NCBI RefSeq assembly: GCF_013456555.2
Contig: NZ_CP059154.1
Location: 1,860,001 to 1,924,000, forward strand
DNA length: 64,000 nucleotides
Source of the DNA: Natrinema zhouii
GTDB taxonomy: Archaea > Halobacteriota > Halobacteria > Halobacteriales > Natrialbaceae
Direction of reading: 5' to 3'
The position numbers and the translations under genes were made by a program. Positions 9,091-16,814 of the stretch are shown here, piece after piece (position 1 is the first letter of the stretch; each line of letters starts with the position of its first letter). A model generated the notes under the pieces. That model made no database searches and was not told the origin of the DNA. It worked only from the letters and a program-made list of their open reading frames with translations.

Positions 9091-9837
9091 TCAGTTCGAC
9101 TCGTATTCGACGAGTTCGACCTCGAGGTCGAGTTCGCCCTCATCAGTGTAGCTGGCTACGTAGGGGGCACTCCCGCCGTCCGAGCCGCGGAGACAGCTCT
9201 GTTGGGAGAGTTCGCCGTCGACCGTCGTCTCGACGAAGACGCACTCGAGCCCCGCGTAGGAGCGTTCCTCCGTGACCTCGGTGACCTGGGTCCCCTCGTC
9301 GGTGGTGGTCTGTTTGCGGTTACCGACCGAGGGGTTCGTAAAGCCCATCTCGAAGTAGTAGAGTATGGATGCGCTCTGAAGGGCTAAGACCGGCGCGTGT
9401 GCGGGAGTGAGGAACAGCTGGCCCCTCACCTCGTCACCGGGACTGGTTATCGTCGATTGATACTGCTCGCCGCCGAACTCGTAGTCGACACTCACGGTCA
9501 CCTCCTCGCCAGCGTCCTCGATATCGTACACCAGGTGCCCGGTGACCTGTTCGCCGGTCTCCTCGTCCATTCCCGCGAGGTCGAAGGTATAGTGGCCCGG
9601 TCGACTCAGGTTGAACCAGTCGTCGTCCGCGTCGACCATCGAGTTGAATTCGTCGCCGTCGGCATCGCTGCTGCCGGACCCATCGTTTTCGCCGTTCCCA
9701 CCGTCACCGACCCCGGCCATCCCGGTACAGCCCGCGAGAGCGACCGAGAGGACGACCGCCAGCGTCAGCAGGGTGTGGGCAGTCAGTCTCGTGTTCAGGA
9801 GTCGATCCAGTCCGGATTGTCCGCGTAATTTGTCCAT
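9091..9837 (-). CDS. Secreted lipoprotein of unknown function
   Basis: A 248-residue protein with an N-terminal signal (hydrophobic about 18-36) ending in the lipobox LAGC, the acceptor Cys being residue 37. A Gly/Asp/Asn-rich linker and a beta-rich extracellular domain follow; the latter contains two Cys residues near the C-terminus that could pair. The start is the ATG at 9837; the in-frame extension further upstream is Ser/Arg-rich and overlaps the next gene. It is the last of three same-strand genes (10418-10852, 9860-10408 and this one) spaced by 9 and 22 nt, so probably one operon. I do not recognise the extracellular domain. Confidence 0.75.
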   Translation of the reverse strand: MDKLRGQSGLDRLLNTRLTAHTLLTLAVVLSVALAGCTGMAGVGDGGNGENDGSGSSDADGDEFNSMVDADDDWFNLSRPGHYTFDLAGMDEETGEQVTGHLVYDIEDAGEEVTVSVDYEFGGEQYQSTITSPGDEVRGQLFLTPAHAPVLALQSASILYYFEMGFTNPSVGNRKQTTTDEGTQVTEVTEERSYAGLECVFVETTVDGELSQQSCLRGSDGGSAPYVASYTDEGELDLEVELVEYESN

Positions 9838-9859
9838 GTGTCGTGTCGTACTTCCGCGT

Positions 9860-10408
9860 TCAGTTCGTTTCGACGGCGAACGACTCGACGATTCGCGCGG
9901 CGAGTTCGTCGAGTCCGTCATCGTCGTTCCAGTCCACTCCGAGGACGTACCCGTTCCCGCCCTCGCGGACGAAGAGATACGTGAGCCGCCAGCGCTCACC
10001 ATCGGGCACGCTCCAGTAGGCGCAATCGATCACCTGACCCGTCTCCCCGTTCTCGAGGAAGCGGTCTCGCCGCTCGAGGCGCTCGATCGCCCGGATGTGC
10101 TCGTCGGTCTCGAGGGCCTCGAGGAAGTCCGCGACGTACTCCGCCAGCGTGAGGGCGACGCCCTCGTCGACGGAGACGGTCGCACCGGCCGAGCTCGTTC
10201 GGTCGTCAAACGACACCCCGCCCGCAGGCTCCGTCTTCGCGGACCAGGTCGTCGGATACGCGAGCCGATAGCCGTACTCGTCGTCGGCGTACATCTCGAA
10301 CGTCGGTGTCGGTCCCACTCCGTCCATCTCGTCGTCGCCGGCCCCATCTGTTCGTCCAGCGCTCGCTCGTCCGGCCGTATTCCCCGTTTCCTCTCGGTTC
10401 GCGGGCAC
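9860..10408 (-). CDS. PsbP-like / DUF1795-like protein, function unknown
   Basis: A 182-residue protein from a GTG at 10408. A disordered Thr/Gly/Asp-rich N-terminus of about 35 residues precedes YADDEYGYRLAYPTTW, the opening of the PsbP/DUF1795 fold (a segment of the form G-Y-x-hydrophobic-x-Y-P-x-x-W). The remainder alternates strands with one long helix and ends in a helix DELAARIVESF, which is also typical. No signal sequence or lipobox is visible in this frame. It is the middle gene of the three-gene unit with the DUF4870 and lipoprotein genes. The assignment rests on pattern recognition of a small fold and is tentative. Confidence 0.6.
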   Translation of the reverse strand: MPANREETGNTAGRASAGRTDGAGDDEMDGVGPTPTFEMYADDEYGYRLAYPTTWSAKTEPAGGVSFDDRTSSAGATVSVDEGVALTLAEYVADFLEALETDEHIRAIERLERRDRFLENGETGQVIDCAYWSVPDGERWRLTYLFVREGGNGYVLGVDWNDDDGLDELAARIVESFAVETN

Positions 10409-10417
10409 GCCGTCACC

Positions 10418-10852
10418 TCAGACCAGCCTGTCGGCGATCCCCGCGACGACGGGCAGGCGAATCGTCTTGCCCCGGTAGGTCGTGACCATGAGGTAGGCCC
10501 AGATCGCGAACCCGCCGAGCGCGAGTCCAAGCCAGATCAACCCGAGGAACAACGAGATAATGCTCCCGATGATGAACGTGTTCATACTGGCGAACAGAAT
10601 CGTGAGGATAGTCCCGACGATGCTTACTGCGATATACGCCAGCACGAACAGGCCGGAAACGACCATGCTCTGGGCGGCGTGAAACCGCACGAACGGGTTG
10701 TCCCCTTCGATCACGAAGAAGAGCAGCCCTGTAACGAATCCGACCAGATACGAGAGCGCCCCCGCGATGTTCGGCTCGAGCCCCGATTCGGTTTCCACTG
10801 GGTCCGCCGCGCGTTCGGCCTCGATATCGACGTCTTGTGTATTGCTTGCCAT
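10418..10852 (-). CDS. DUF4870 domain-containing membrane protein
   Basis: A 144-residue protein with an acidic cytoplasmic N-terminus, then NIAGALSYLVGFVTGLLFFVIEGDNPFVRFHAAQS, which is the DUF4870 hallmark (first helix plus the F-x-R-F-H-A-x-Q-S turn), and three further helices. Members are small four-helix membrane proteins of unknown role, common in archaea and Gram-positive bacteria. It is the first gene of a leftward three-gene unit and is separated by 251 nt from a divergent winged-HTH regulator. That gap holds palindromic candidate operators and a TATA-like CATATAACC on this strand at 10919-10927. Confidence 0.85.
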   Translation of the reverse strand: MASNTQDVDIEAERAADPVETESGLEPNIAGALSYLVGFVTGLLFFVIEGDNPFVRFHAAQSMVVSGLFVLAYIAVSIVGTILTILFASMNTFIIGSIISLFLGLIWLGLALGGFAIWAYLMVTTYRGKTIRLPVVAGIADRLV

Positions 10853-10958
10853 TGGTGGTATCAGTGAGGGGCGCCGTTGTCGTGCCCGCTCCAGTACCAG
10901 TCAGCAGGCGCGACAATCGGTTATATGAACCGAGTGGGATCATCTCAGTAGATGAAAT

Positions 10959-10977
10959 CGTCTCAAATCGTGAGACG
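10959..10977. promoter_or_regulatory. Candidate operator palindrome (CGTCTCA ... TGAGACG)
   Basis: Perfect 7-bp inverted repeat with a 5-nt spacer, midway between the divergent DUF4870 operon and the HTH regulator. A further direct copy of the half-site CGTCTCA is at 11033-11039, just upstream of the regulator TATA-like box (CTTAATATC near 11070). The position suits binding by the adjacent regulator; no binding is shown. Confidence 0.45.
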
Positions 10978-11103
10978 ACGCTCGGCGGCTGGTTCGGTTC
11001 CGTTCGATAGAGCCACGATAAACGCGAGTTACCGTCTCATCGCCGCAGGATCGGTGACTGACCAATGGACTTAATATCACCATGGGTCACTATCAGCGTG
11101 TGA

Positions 11104-11898
11104 ATGGATGTCGAGGGACTCATCGAAATCGTCCGGCAAAAGCCGGTACTCGACGCGTTACGCGAGGAGGGTGGGATAGATCGACGAGAGTTAGAAGAAC
11201 GCCTGGACGTCTCTCGGTCGACCGTCCACCGGTTCACCCGATCGCTCAGGGACAGCGGCCTGATCGAACGCGTCGACGGCGAATTCGTCCTCACGCCGTT
11301 CGGTGAGGTAACCGCTGCGGAGGTCGCCGAATTTCAGTCGGCTCTCGAGGCCGCGTCGGAACTCGCCCCCATCCTCCAGGTTGCGGCCGCTCACGACATC
11401 GACATCGATATCGCGGCGTTCACGGGTGCGACCGTGACGACCGCTGCGCCCGGAGATCCCTACCGCCCGGTGAATCGGTTCATGTCGCTGGTGAAAACGA
11501 CCGAGACGTTGCGGGGGCTCGACCCAGCGACTATCAACCCGCTGCACCTGGACGAGTTGTCCGATCGCATCAATGCTGGAATGGAGACGGAGGCCGTGTA
11601 TCCGCCGGCGGTAGTCGAGGAGATCCTTACGTCGAACCCGGAACGGGCACGCACAGTCATCGGAAGCGGCAATCTGACGTTTTGGATCCACGATGACATC
11701 CCGTTCGGACTGACGCTCTGTGACGACCGAATCGGCGTCGGCATCTACGACGACGAGACCGGTCTGCTGCGCACGTACGTCGATACCGATTCACAGACCG
11801 CACGCGAGTGGGCCGAAGATCTCTATACGAAATATCGCACCGAAGCGACTCCCCTTGCGGAGGAACTCGACGCTCTCGAGTTTGATGGCGGACACTGA
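11104..11898 (+). CDS. Winged helix-turn-helix transcriptional regulator
   Basis: A 264-residue protein. Residues about 5-75 form a winged HTH in which RRELEERLDVSRSTVHRFTRSLRDSGLIERVDGEFVLTPFG shows the recognition helix and wing. The C-terminal two thirds (about 90-255) is a mixed alpha/beta sensor-like domain with FWIHDDIPFGLTLCDDRIGVGIYD, the arrangement of the large haloarchaeal regulator family related to DUF1724/TrmB-like proteins. The ligand is unknown. It is divergent from the DUF4870-lipoprotein unit, and the shared spacer contains matching inverted repeats, so local regulation of that unit and of itself is a reasonable inference. Confidence 0.82.
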   Translation: MDVEGLIEIVRQKPVLDALREEGGIDRRELEERLDVSRSTVHRFTRSLRDSGLIERVDGEFVLTPFGEVTAAEVAEFQSALEAASELAPILQVAAAHDIDIDIAAFTGATVTTAAPGDPYRPVNRFMSLVKTTETLRGLDPATINPLHLDELSDRINAGMETEAVYPPAVVEEILTSNPERARTVIGSGNLTFWIHDDIPFGLTLCDDRIGVGIYDDETGLLRTYVDTDSQTAREWAEDLYTKYRTEATPLAEELDALEFDGGH

Positions 11899-12062
11899 GT
11901 TCCCCCGTCAATTTCGGTCATCGATCGACCGCTCCCTGCTCGAGACGAGGTCGTCTCGGTTCTGAATCCGAATGACGGATCGCAGTTGCTCTCGTTTCGG
12001 GCAGAAAAACACCCTACATACCTCCCCCGCGTTCTTATTGACACACGTTACCAAGTGTAACC

Positions 12063-12212
12063 ATGAAACGGAGGCGTTTTCTCACAACGTCTGTGACCGT
12101 CACGACGGTCGTTCTTGCTGGCTGTAGTGGCCCAGACGACGATGACGACGGAGGTGGTGGCGGATACGACCTCGGCGAACCCCAGCAATTGCGGGCTCGA
12201 GATAACTTCTGA
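12063..12212 (+). CDS. Very short Tat-type lipoprotein (49 aa), possibly a truncated remnant
   Basis: The frame starts with MKRRRFLTTS, a twin-arginine signal, followed by a hydrophobic run and the lipobox LAGC (Cys about residue 21), then an Asp/Gly-rich linker, and stops after 49 residues. The export signal is convincing, but there is almost no mature protein: the linker normally leads into an extracellular domain. It is therefore either a micro-lipoprotein or the 5' end of a lipoprotein gene whose body was lost. No continuation was found in the next 250 nt in other frames. It lies 164 nt downstream of the HTH regulator. Confidence 0.5.
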   Translation: MKRRRFLTTSVTVTTVVLAGCSGPDDDDDGGGGGYDLGEPQQLRARDNF

Positions 12213-12479
12213 GTCTCAAGGTGACTGGCGCTCACGACGATCTCCGAGTTACTGATTCCCCTCCCCCGTAGTTGCGATTCCTTGGAATGTCTTAGATACC
12301 GTGAAAGAGGAGGAGGAGGAGTGCATGTAAATCGATGGCCTCGGCACTCATAGGGCTCGTCACCACCGGGTGCCGAGTCCGGTTCGGAGCGGGTGCATCG
12401 TCATCGGCCACGCAAACCTACCGCCGTCGCTCCAAAGACGGTTTGGATTCGGCAGCGAAAACCACATCGAACCTCGAGC
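12213..12479. other. Intergenic stretch, nothing recognised
   Basis: No coding pattern, RNA gene or repeat is visible. A purine run GAGGAGGAGGAGGAG near 12307-12321 precedes no credible frame. Confidence 0.4.
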
Positions 12480-12704
12480 TTACGGGCCGCGTCCCGCGTC
12501 CTCGTTCGCGAACGCCGCGTTCCACTCGTCGATCAGGTTCTCGAGTCGCCCCGTACTCCCGTGCGAGAACGTTCGGGGAGCGCGGTCGGTGGCCGTCCGC
12601 GGATCCTCGGTGACGGCGCTCGAGGGAGCCGGTTGGGTTCGAGTCGATGTTCGATTCGGTGTCGGTTCGGCGTCGGTCGTGGACTGCAGGCGTTGTATGC
12701 TCAT
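12480..12704 (-). CDS. Possible small hypothetical protein (74 aa)
   Basis: A minus-strand frame from an ATG at 12704 encodes a hydrophilic, Thr/Pro/Arg-rich N-terminal part and a more convincing C-terminal helix TGRLENLIDEWNAAFANEDAG. Several haloarchaeal short proteins have such a disordered-then-helix layout. An AT-rich TATA-like segment (TTTTATAACT on this strand, 12812-12821) lies about 110 nt upstream. No homologous family is recognised, and the gene could be spurious. Confidence 0.3.
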   Translation of the reverse strand: MSIQRLQSTTDAEPTPNRTSTRTQPAPSSAVTEDPRTATDRAPRTFSHGSTGRLENLIDEWNAAFANEDAGRGP

Positions 12705-12990
12705 GTCGGTCGGGTGTTGGAGATCGTCAAAATCGGTACTCGTCGGCGGCGACAAATTCAGGCTGCTACGTGTACGACCGACATCTGTATCCACCCCTAC
12801 TGAGCCCATAGTTATAAAAGTTCATGATAGACATTAGCTCTGCGACCAGCTGTCTGAAACCAAATAGCATGGAACTGATTCGCACGATCGGTCGCAGCTC
12901 CCTCCTCGCTCAAACCGTGACACGACGCGCGTCTCGGCCCGCAGAAGTCCGATAGCTTGAGAACCCGCCCCCGTGATCACTCGAGTACTG

Positions 12991-13680
12991 ATGACTGGCG
13001 ACGAGCGCGACGGTGACGGCGACGACGTAGACGTCAGTTTCGTGGTGCCGGCGCGAAACGAAGCGGACTACCTCCGGGGAGCCCTCGCGAGCCTGACCGC
13101 GCTGGACACGGCCTACGCGTACGAGGTGCTCGTCGTCGATGGCGACTCGAGCGACGCGACCCGCGAAATCGCCCGCGAGTACGACGCGACGGTCGTCCGC
13201 GAAGCCGGCGAGAGCATCGCCGCGGCGCGGAATCTCGGGGCTGAGCGCGCGTCCGGCGAGTGGTTGGCGTTCATCGATGCAGACACGCGGGTACGGGCGA
13301 ACTACCTCACCGAACTGCTCGGCTTCGTCGAGGCGAACGGACTCGCGGCCGCAAGTTCCTACTGCCGAATCACCGGCCCCCACCGAGCGAAGCTCATGGA
13401 GGCGACGATCAACCACGTCTTCTCGCGGCTCGAGCGGCCGATCCTCCCGGGGTTCAACTGTTTCGTCCACCGGCGCGCCTTCGAGGAGATCGGCGGCTTT
13501 CCCGAGGTGTCGAACGAGGACACGGCGTTCAGTCGACGGCTCGCTCGTCGCTACCCGACGGCCTACTGCCCGACCGTGCTGGTCGAGAGTTCGGGCCGAC
13601 GGATCGTCGAAGACGGACTGACGGGGACGCTGTGGCACTACGCGCGTCTCGACCTCGATCGACTCCGGACGGAGTACTGA
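12991..13680 (+). CDS. Family 2 (GT-A) glycosyltransferase
   Basis: A 229-residue protein with the GT2 nucleotide-sugar fold: SFVVPARNEADYLRGALASL near residues 12-31, VLVVDGDSSDATREIA near 44-59, and the DxD-type metal site in AFIDADTRV near 89-97. The acceptor-side motif EDTAFSRRLARRYP follows. There is no C-terminal membrane segment, so it is soluble or peripheral. The ATG at 12991 is chosen over a GTG six codons upstream. It probably transfers a sugar to a lipid or glycan precursor, but there is no glycan gene cluster nearby to say which. Confidence 0.83.
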   Translation: MTGDERDGDGDDVDVSFVVPARNEADYLRGALASLTALDTAYAYEVLVVDGDSSDATREIAREYDATVVREAGESIAAARNLGAERASGEWLAFIDADTRVRANYLTELLGFVEANGLAAASSYCRITGPHRAKLMEATINHVFSRLERPILPGFNCFVHRRAFEEIGGFPEVSNEDTAFSRRLARRYPTAYCPTVLVESSGRRIVEDGLTGTLWHYARLDLDRLRTEY

Positions 13681-13720
13681 TCGAGGACCGGTCGCTCGCG
13701 ATCCGCCGCTTCAGGGTCCC

Positions 13721-13728
13721 ACTTTTTG
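13721..13728 (+). promoter_or_regulatory. TATA-like box of the second split-barrel flavin gene
   Basis: ACTTTTTG is centred about 28 nt upstream of the in-frame GTG at 13753. This supports that codon as a leaderless start rather than the TTG or GTG further upstream that overlap the box. Confidence 0.4.
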
Positions 13729-13752
13729 CTGCTCGGCGTGGCCGATACCGCC

Positions 13753-14142
13753 GTGACGAACGTGCCACCGGAGGCGGAACGACTGCTCGAGAGCGAGCCG
13801 TTGATGGCCCATCTGGGAACCTGCACCGAGGGACGGCCCCACGTCGCGCCGGTCTGGTACCGGTACGCCGACGGCGTCGTCGAGATCGTGACAACGGGCC
13901 GGAAGCTGGCGAATATCAGGGAGAACCCGCGAGTCGCCCTCTCGATACAGAAGGATGATGCGGGGCACACACAGTGGATGGTATCGCTACTCGGCACGGC
14001 GACGGTCGTCGACGACGAAAGCGAGACCACCGCGGCCCGCCGCCGGATCAACGAGAAGTACGACGCGGAGTCCGACGCGTACGCCGAAAACACGCTGGTC
14101 CGGATCGAGGTCGGCTCGGCGACGTACCAGACCTACGACTGA
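13753..14142 (+). CDS. Pyridoxamine 5'-phosphate oxidase-like flavin protein
   Basis: A 129-residue split-barrel protein: MAHLGTCTEGRPHVAPVWYRYADGVVEIVTTGRKLANIRENPRVALSIQ covers the cofactor-binding strands of the PPOX/F420-reductase-like family, and IEVGSATYQTYD closes the barrel. The cofactor could be FMN or F420; the nearby presence of F420 genes (npdG at 23986, cofE at 46721) makes F420 possible. The start is uncertain; the GTG at 13753 is preferred from the promoter spacing. It is a different member of the same superfamily as the gene at 6064. Convergent with the following oxidoreductase, 49 nt apart. Confidence 0.75.
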   Translation: MTNVPPEAERLLESEPLMAHLGTCTEGRPHVAPVWYRYADGVVEIVTTGRKLANIRENPRVALSIQKDDAGHTQWMVSLLGTATVVDDESETTAARRRINEKYDAESDAYAENTLVRIEVGSATYQTYD

Positions 14143-14191
14143 GCGGCGCTCCTCGAGGGGCGGACCTCGAAACCGTCTCGCAACACCGCCG

Positions 14192-15310
14192 TCATTCCCT
14201 GCCCGGCGACGGCCCGCGAAGCCCCGGATGCGTTTCCAGTTCGCGAACGCGTCGCATCTGTGCGCGGAGATCCGGCGGGCTTCCCGGAACGTCGAGGGCT
14301 GGAAAGTCGTCGCCGTCCTCGGTTTCCTCGAGTTCGTCGAGCGATTTCGGAAACGTCCGGAGGTCCTTGTGAATCGCCAGCCCGGCGTAGGCACCGTCGC
14401 CGATGGCGATCGTCGTCTGGTTCTGGCCGTGGGTGACGTCGCCGACGGCGTAGACGCCGTCGACGCTGGTCTCTCGGTCTTCGTCGACCTCGAGCGCCCC
14501 GTCGTCACCCAGTTCGCAGCCGAGGGCCGCAGCGAGGTCGGCGTTGTACGCGGAGCCGTACATCGCGAACCCGCCGAGGTAGTCTCGCTCGGTCCCGTCA
14601 GCGAAGGCGAAGCCGCCGAGCCACGGCGGTTCGTCCGCGTCGATACTCTCGTCGTCGTAGGCGGAGACGACGGCCGTGTCGATCCGGTCGACCGGGTGGG
14701 CGTCGAGTTGGGCGTCGGTGTCCTCGTCCCACTCCGGCTCGCGGTCGTTCAGGAGGAGGTCGACATCGGCGGTGAAGTTGCACATCGTCATCGCGACGTG
14801 GGCCGCGCTTTCGGTGTGGCCGAGCACGAAGACCGGGCCGTCGCCCAGCGTGTAGGCGTCGCAGTGCAGACAGTAGTGGAGCCCGCGGCCGGTGAACCGC
14901 TCGAGCTCCGACACTTCGGGGCTTCGATCCCGAAACCCGGTCGCGAAGACGACCCTGTCGGCGTCGATCGTTGCGTGGGTCGACTCGAGTCGAAATCGGG
15001 GGTCGGAATCAGCGTCCGTCGTCCTCTCGTCCCCGCCATCGTCCAGTCGCGACACCGATTCCACGGCGTCCGGGTAGAAGTCGCCCCCGTAGTGCTCGAG
15101 TTGTGCGACGGCGTGAGCCGCCAACTCCTGCCCGGAGACGTCCTCGGAGACGCCCGGCATGTTGTGGACGTGACTGACCATCGCGTGCCGACCGCCTTCC
15201 TTCTCGAAGAGAACAGTGCGGTGGCCGAGTCGGGTCGTGTACAGCGCCGTCGTCAGGCCGGCGGGGCCGCCACCGACGACGGCGACCTCGTACTCCAGTG
15301 GATCGGTCAT
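14192..15310 (-). CDS. NAD(P)/FAD-dependent oxidoreductase, thioredoxin reductase-like
   Basis: A 372-residue two-dinucleotide-fold flavoprotein. The FAD site is GGGPAG at 13-18, a redox-active Cys147-x-x-Cys150 pair (YCLHCDAY) sits where thioredoxin reductases have it, and the C-terminal FAD motif is GVYAVGDVTHGQ. The second nucleotide site, GHTESAA at 164-170, is degenerate compared with the usual GxGxxA. The middle contains a haloarchaea-specific acidic insert near residues 88-105. It is likely to reduce a disulfide in a thioredoxin-like partner with NAD(P)H or another donor, but the partner is not adjacent (a thioredoxin lies at 24814). Longer than the usual 310-330 residues. Confidence 0.8.
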   Translation of the reverse strand: MTDPLEYEVAVVGGGPAGLTTALYTTRLGHRTVLFEKEGGRHAMVSHVHNMPGVSEDVSGQELAAHAVAQLEHYGGDFYPDAVESVSRLDDGGDERTTDADSDPRFRLESTHATIDADRVVFATGFRDRSPEVSELERFTGRGLHYCLHCDAYTLGDGPVFVLGHTESAAHVAMTMCNFTADVDLLLNDREPEWDEDTDAQLDAHPVDRIDTAVVSAYDDESIDADEPPWLGGFAFADGTERDYLGGFAMYGSAYNADLAAALGCELGDDGALEVDEDRETSVDGVYAVGDVTHGQNQTTIAIGDGAYAGLAIHKDLRTFPKSLDELEETEDGDDFPALDVPGSPPDLRAQMRRVRELETHPGLRGPSPGRE

Positions 15311-15464
15311 GCGACTCCCCGTCCGACGCCCAGCGGGTTGAGGCTGAGCCGTGAATATGCGGCCGGATCGCGACCGGAATCCGTTCGTCGACTCGCATCA
15401 GGGTCGAAGAGAGTCCCGCGAGTTTCGAAAGGGGTTGAAACGGACGCACGGTGGAGGGTCGTCT

Positions 15465-16352
15465 ATGAGCCAGGTTCACGATGCGGACGTCGACCTCGAA
15501 CTCCCGACCGACGAAACCGACGACGCCGACCTCGAGCACGGATCGATCTTCTTCGTCGGAACCGCGACGGTGATCCTCGAGTACGCCGGCTTCACGATCC
15601 TGACGGATCCGAACTTCCTCCACAGCGGCGATCACGTCCACCTCGGCTACGGGATCACCTCTCGGCGGCGGACCGATCCCGCCCTCGAAATCGAGGAGTT
15701 GCCGTCGATCGATTTCGTCCTGCTGTCACACTACCACGGCGACCACTTCGACCGCGTCGTCGAGGCGAAACTCGACAAGGGGCTCCCGATCGTGACGACC
15801 CCGCACGCGGCCGAGAAGCTCGCCGAAAAGGGGTTTCACGAGACCTACCCGCTCGAGACCTGGGAGGAATGCCGGCTTCAGAAGGGGACCGCCCGCCTCA
15901 CGATTACGGCGACGCCCGGCCGCCACGGCCCGCCCGTCGTCTCGAAGGGGCTGCCGCCGGTGATGGGGAGCATGCTCGAGTTCCGGTCCGACGAGATCGC
16001 CCCCGAGGAGCCGCCGCTCATCCGGCTCTACGTCTCGGGCGATACGCTCGTCTACGACGCGCTCGAGGAGATTCCCGAGCGCTACCCCGAGATCGACCTC
16101 GCGCTGTTGCACCTGGGCGGGACGCGGATCCTGGGCGTGCTCCTGACGATGGACGCGAAACAGGGGGTCGAGGCCGTCGACCTGATCGACGCCGAGACCT
16201 CGATTCCGATCCACTACAACGACTACGAGGTGTTCCGGTCGCCGCTGTCGAACTTCAAAGCGGCAGTCGAGAAGGCGGGACTCGAGGATCGCGTGGCATA
16301 CCTCGAGCACGGCGAGAGCTACGAGTTCGAACCGTCGTCAAATCGGGGGTGA
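15465..16352 (+). CDS. MBL-fold metallo-hydrolase (UlaG-like)
   Basis: A 295-residue protein with the metallo-beta-lactamase fold. The metal motif HxHxDH is present as HYHGDH near residues 86-91, with further ligands expected in GRHGP, SGDT and IHYND. The strand TATVILEYAGFTILTDPNFL near the N-terminus matches the UlaG/YtnP-like hydrolase branch. The substrate is unknown; this branch often acts on lactones or phosphodiesters. The ATG at 15465 is used because the upstream extension is Arg-rich and lies in the divergent promoter region of the oxidoreductase. Its stop is followed by a long palindromic spacer. Confidence 0.8.
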   Translation: MSQVHDADVDLELPTDETDDADLEHGSIFFVGTATVILEYAGFTILTDPNFLHSGDHVHLGYGITSRRRTDPALEIEELPSIDFVLLSHYHGDHFDRVVEAKLDKGLPIVTTPHAAEKLAEKGFHETYPLETWEECRLQKGTARLTITATPGRHGPPVVSKGLPPVMGSMLEFRSDEIAPEEPPLIRLYVSGDTLVYDALEEIPERYPEIDLALLHLGGTRILGVLLTMDAKQGVEAVDLIDAETSIPIHYNDYEVFRSPLSNFKAAVEKAGLEDRVAYLEHGESYEFEPSSNRG

Positions 16353-16411
16353 GTCGCCGGCGAGCGGCCAATGCGGCGGCCCGCCGTGTCGCTTCGGTTT
16401 GAGCAACCGGT

Positions 16412-16734
16412 GTGCGGTGGCGCGCGCTGAACCGCAGTGAGCGACCAGCGAACTGCGGTTCGATCTGTGCGAGGGATGAGTGAGCGACTTTGGAGCGAAC
16501 GAATCGGCTGGGGAGGATGTGGAAATCCCTGTTGCCACGATAGCAGGGACACTGTGTTCGTTTCAATCTCACCGACGACGAGCGTCCTGCTCATGCTGGC
16601 AACACGGAGTAGCCACGCCCTCCCCAGCCGATTGCGGTCCTCGCTCCCGCTGGTCGCTGCGGTCCTCATCCCTCGCGCAGTTTCGGTCCGCGTCTCACTG
16701 ATCGTTCGACGCGACCCAGCGCGCGCCACCGCAC
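16412..16734. repeat. Long imperfect inverted repeat (about 320 nt) between convergent genes
   Basis: The ends are perfect 18-nt inverted copies (GTGCGGTGGCGCGCGCTG at 16412-16429; its complement at 16717-16734). Moving inwards the arms keep matching in blocks: GTGCGAGGGATGAG pairs with CTCATCCCTCGCGC, AATCGGCTGGGGAGG with CCTCCCCAGCCGATT, and TGTTGCCACGATAGCAGG with a diverged partner near 16596-16615. This leaves a central loop of a few tens of nt near 16555-16590. The whole spacer could fold into one long hairpin. It may be a miniature mobile element or a shared terminator structure of the MBL and deoxyhypusine synthase genes. No coding sequence is recognised in it. Confidence 0.6.
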
Positions 16735-16814
16735 GTCGGTTGACCAGTCTCGAGCCGATGTGGTACTCATTGTGGGCAAGCGCAGTGGTATCATCTCCCT
16801 CAAGCGCCGTGAGA

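Noticed and set aside
13955..16402. 815-codon plus-strand frame
   Set aside because: It crosses the antisense of the thioredoxin-reductase-like gene and an alternative frame of the MBL hydrolase; composition is Arg-rich and no domain is visible.
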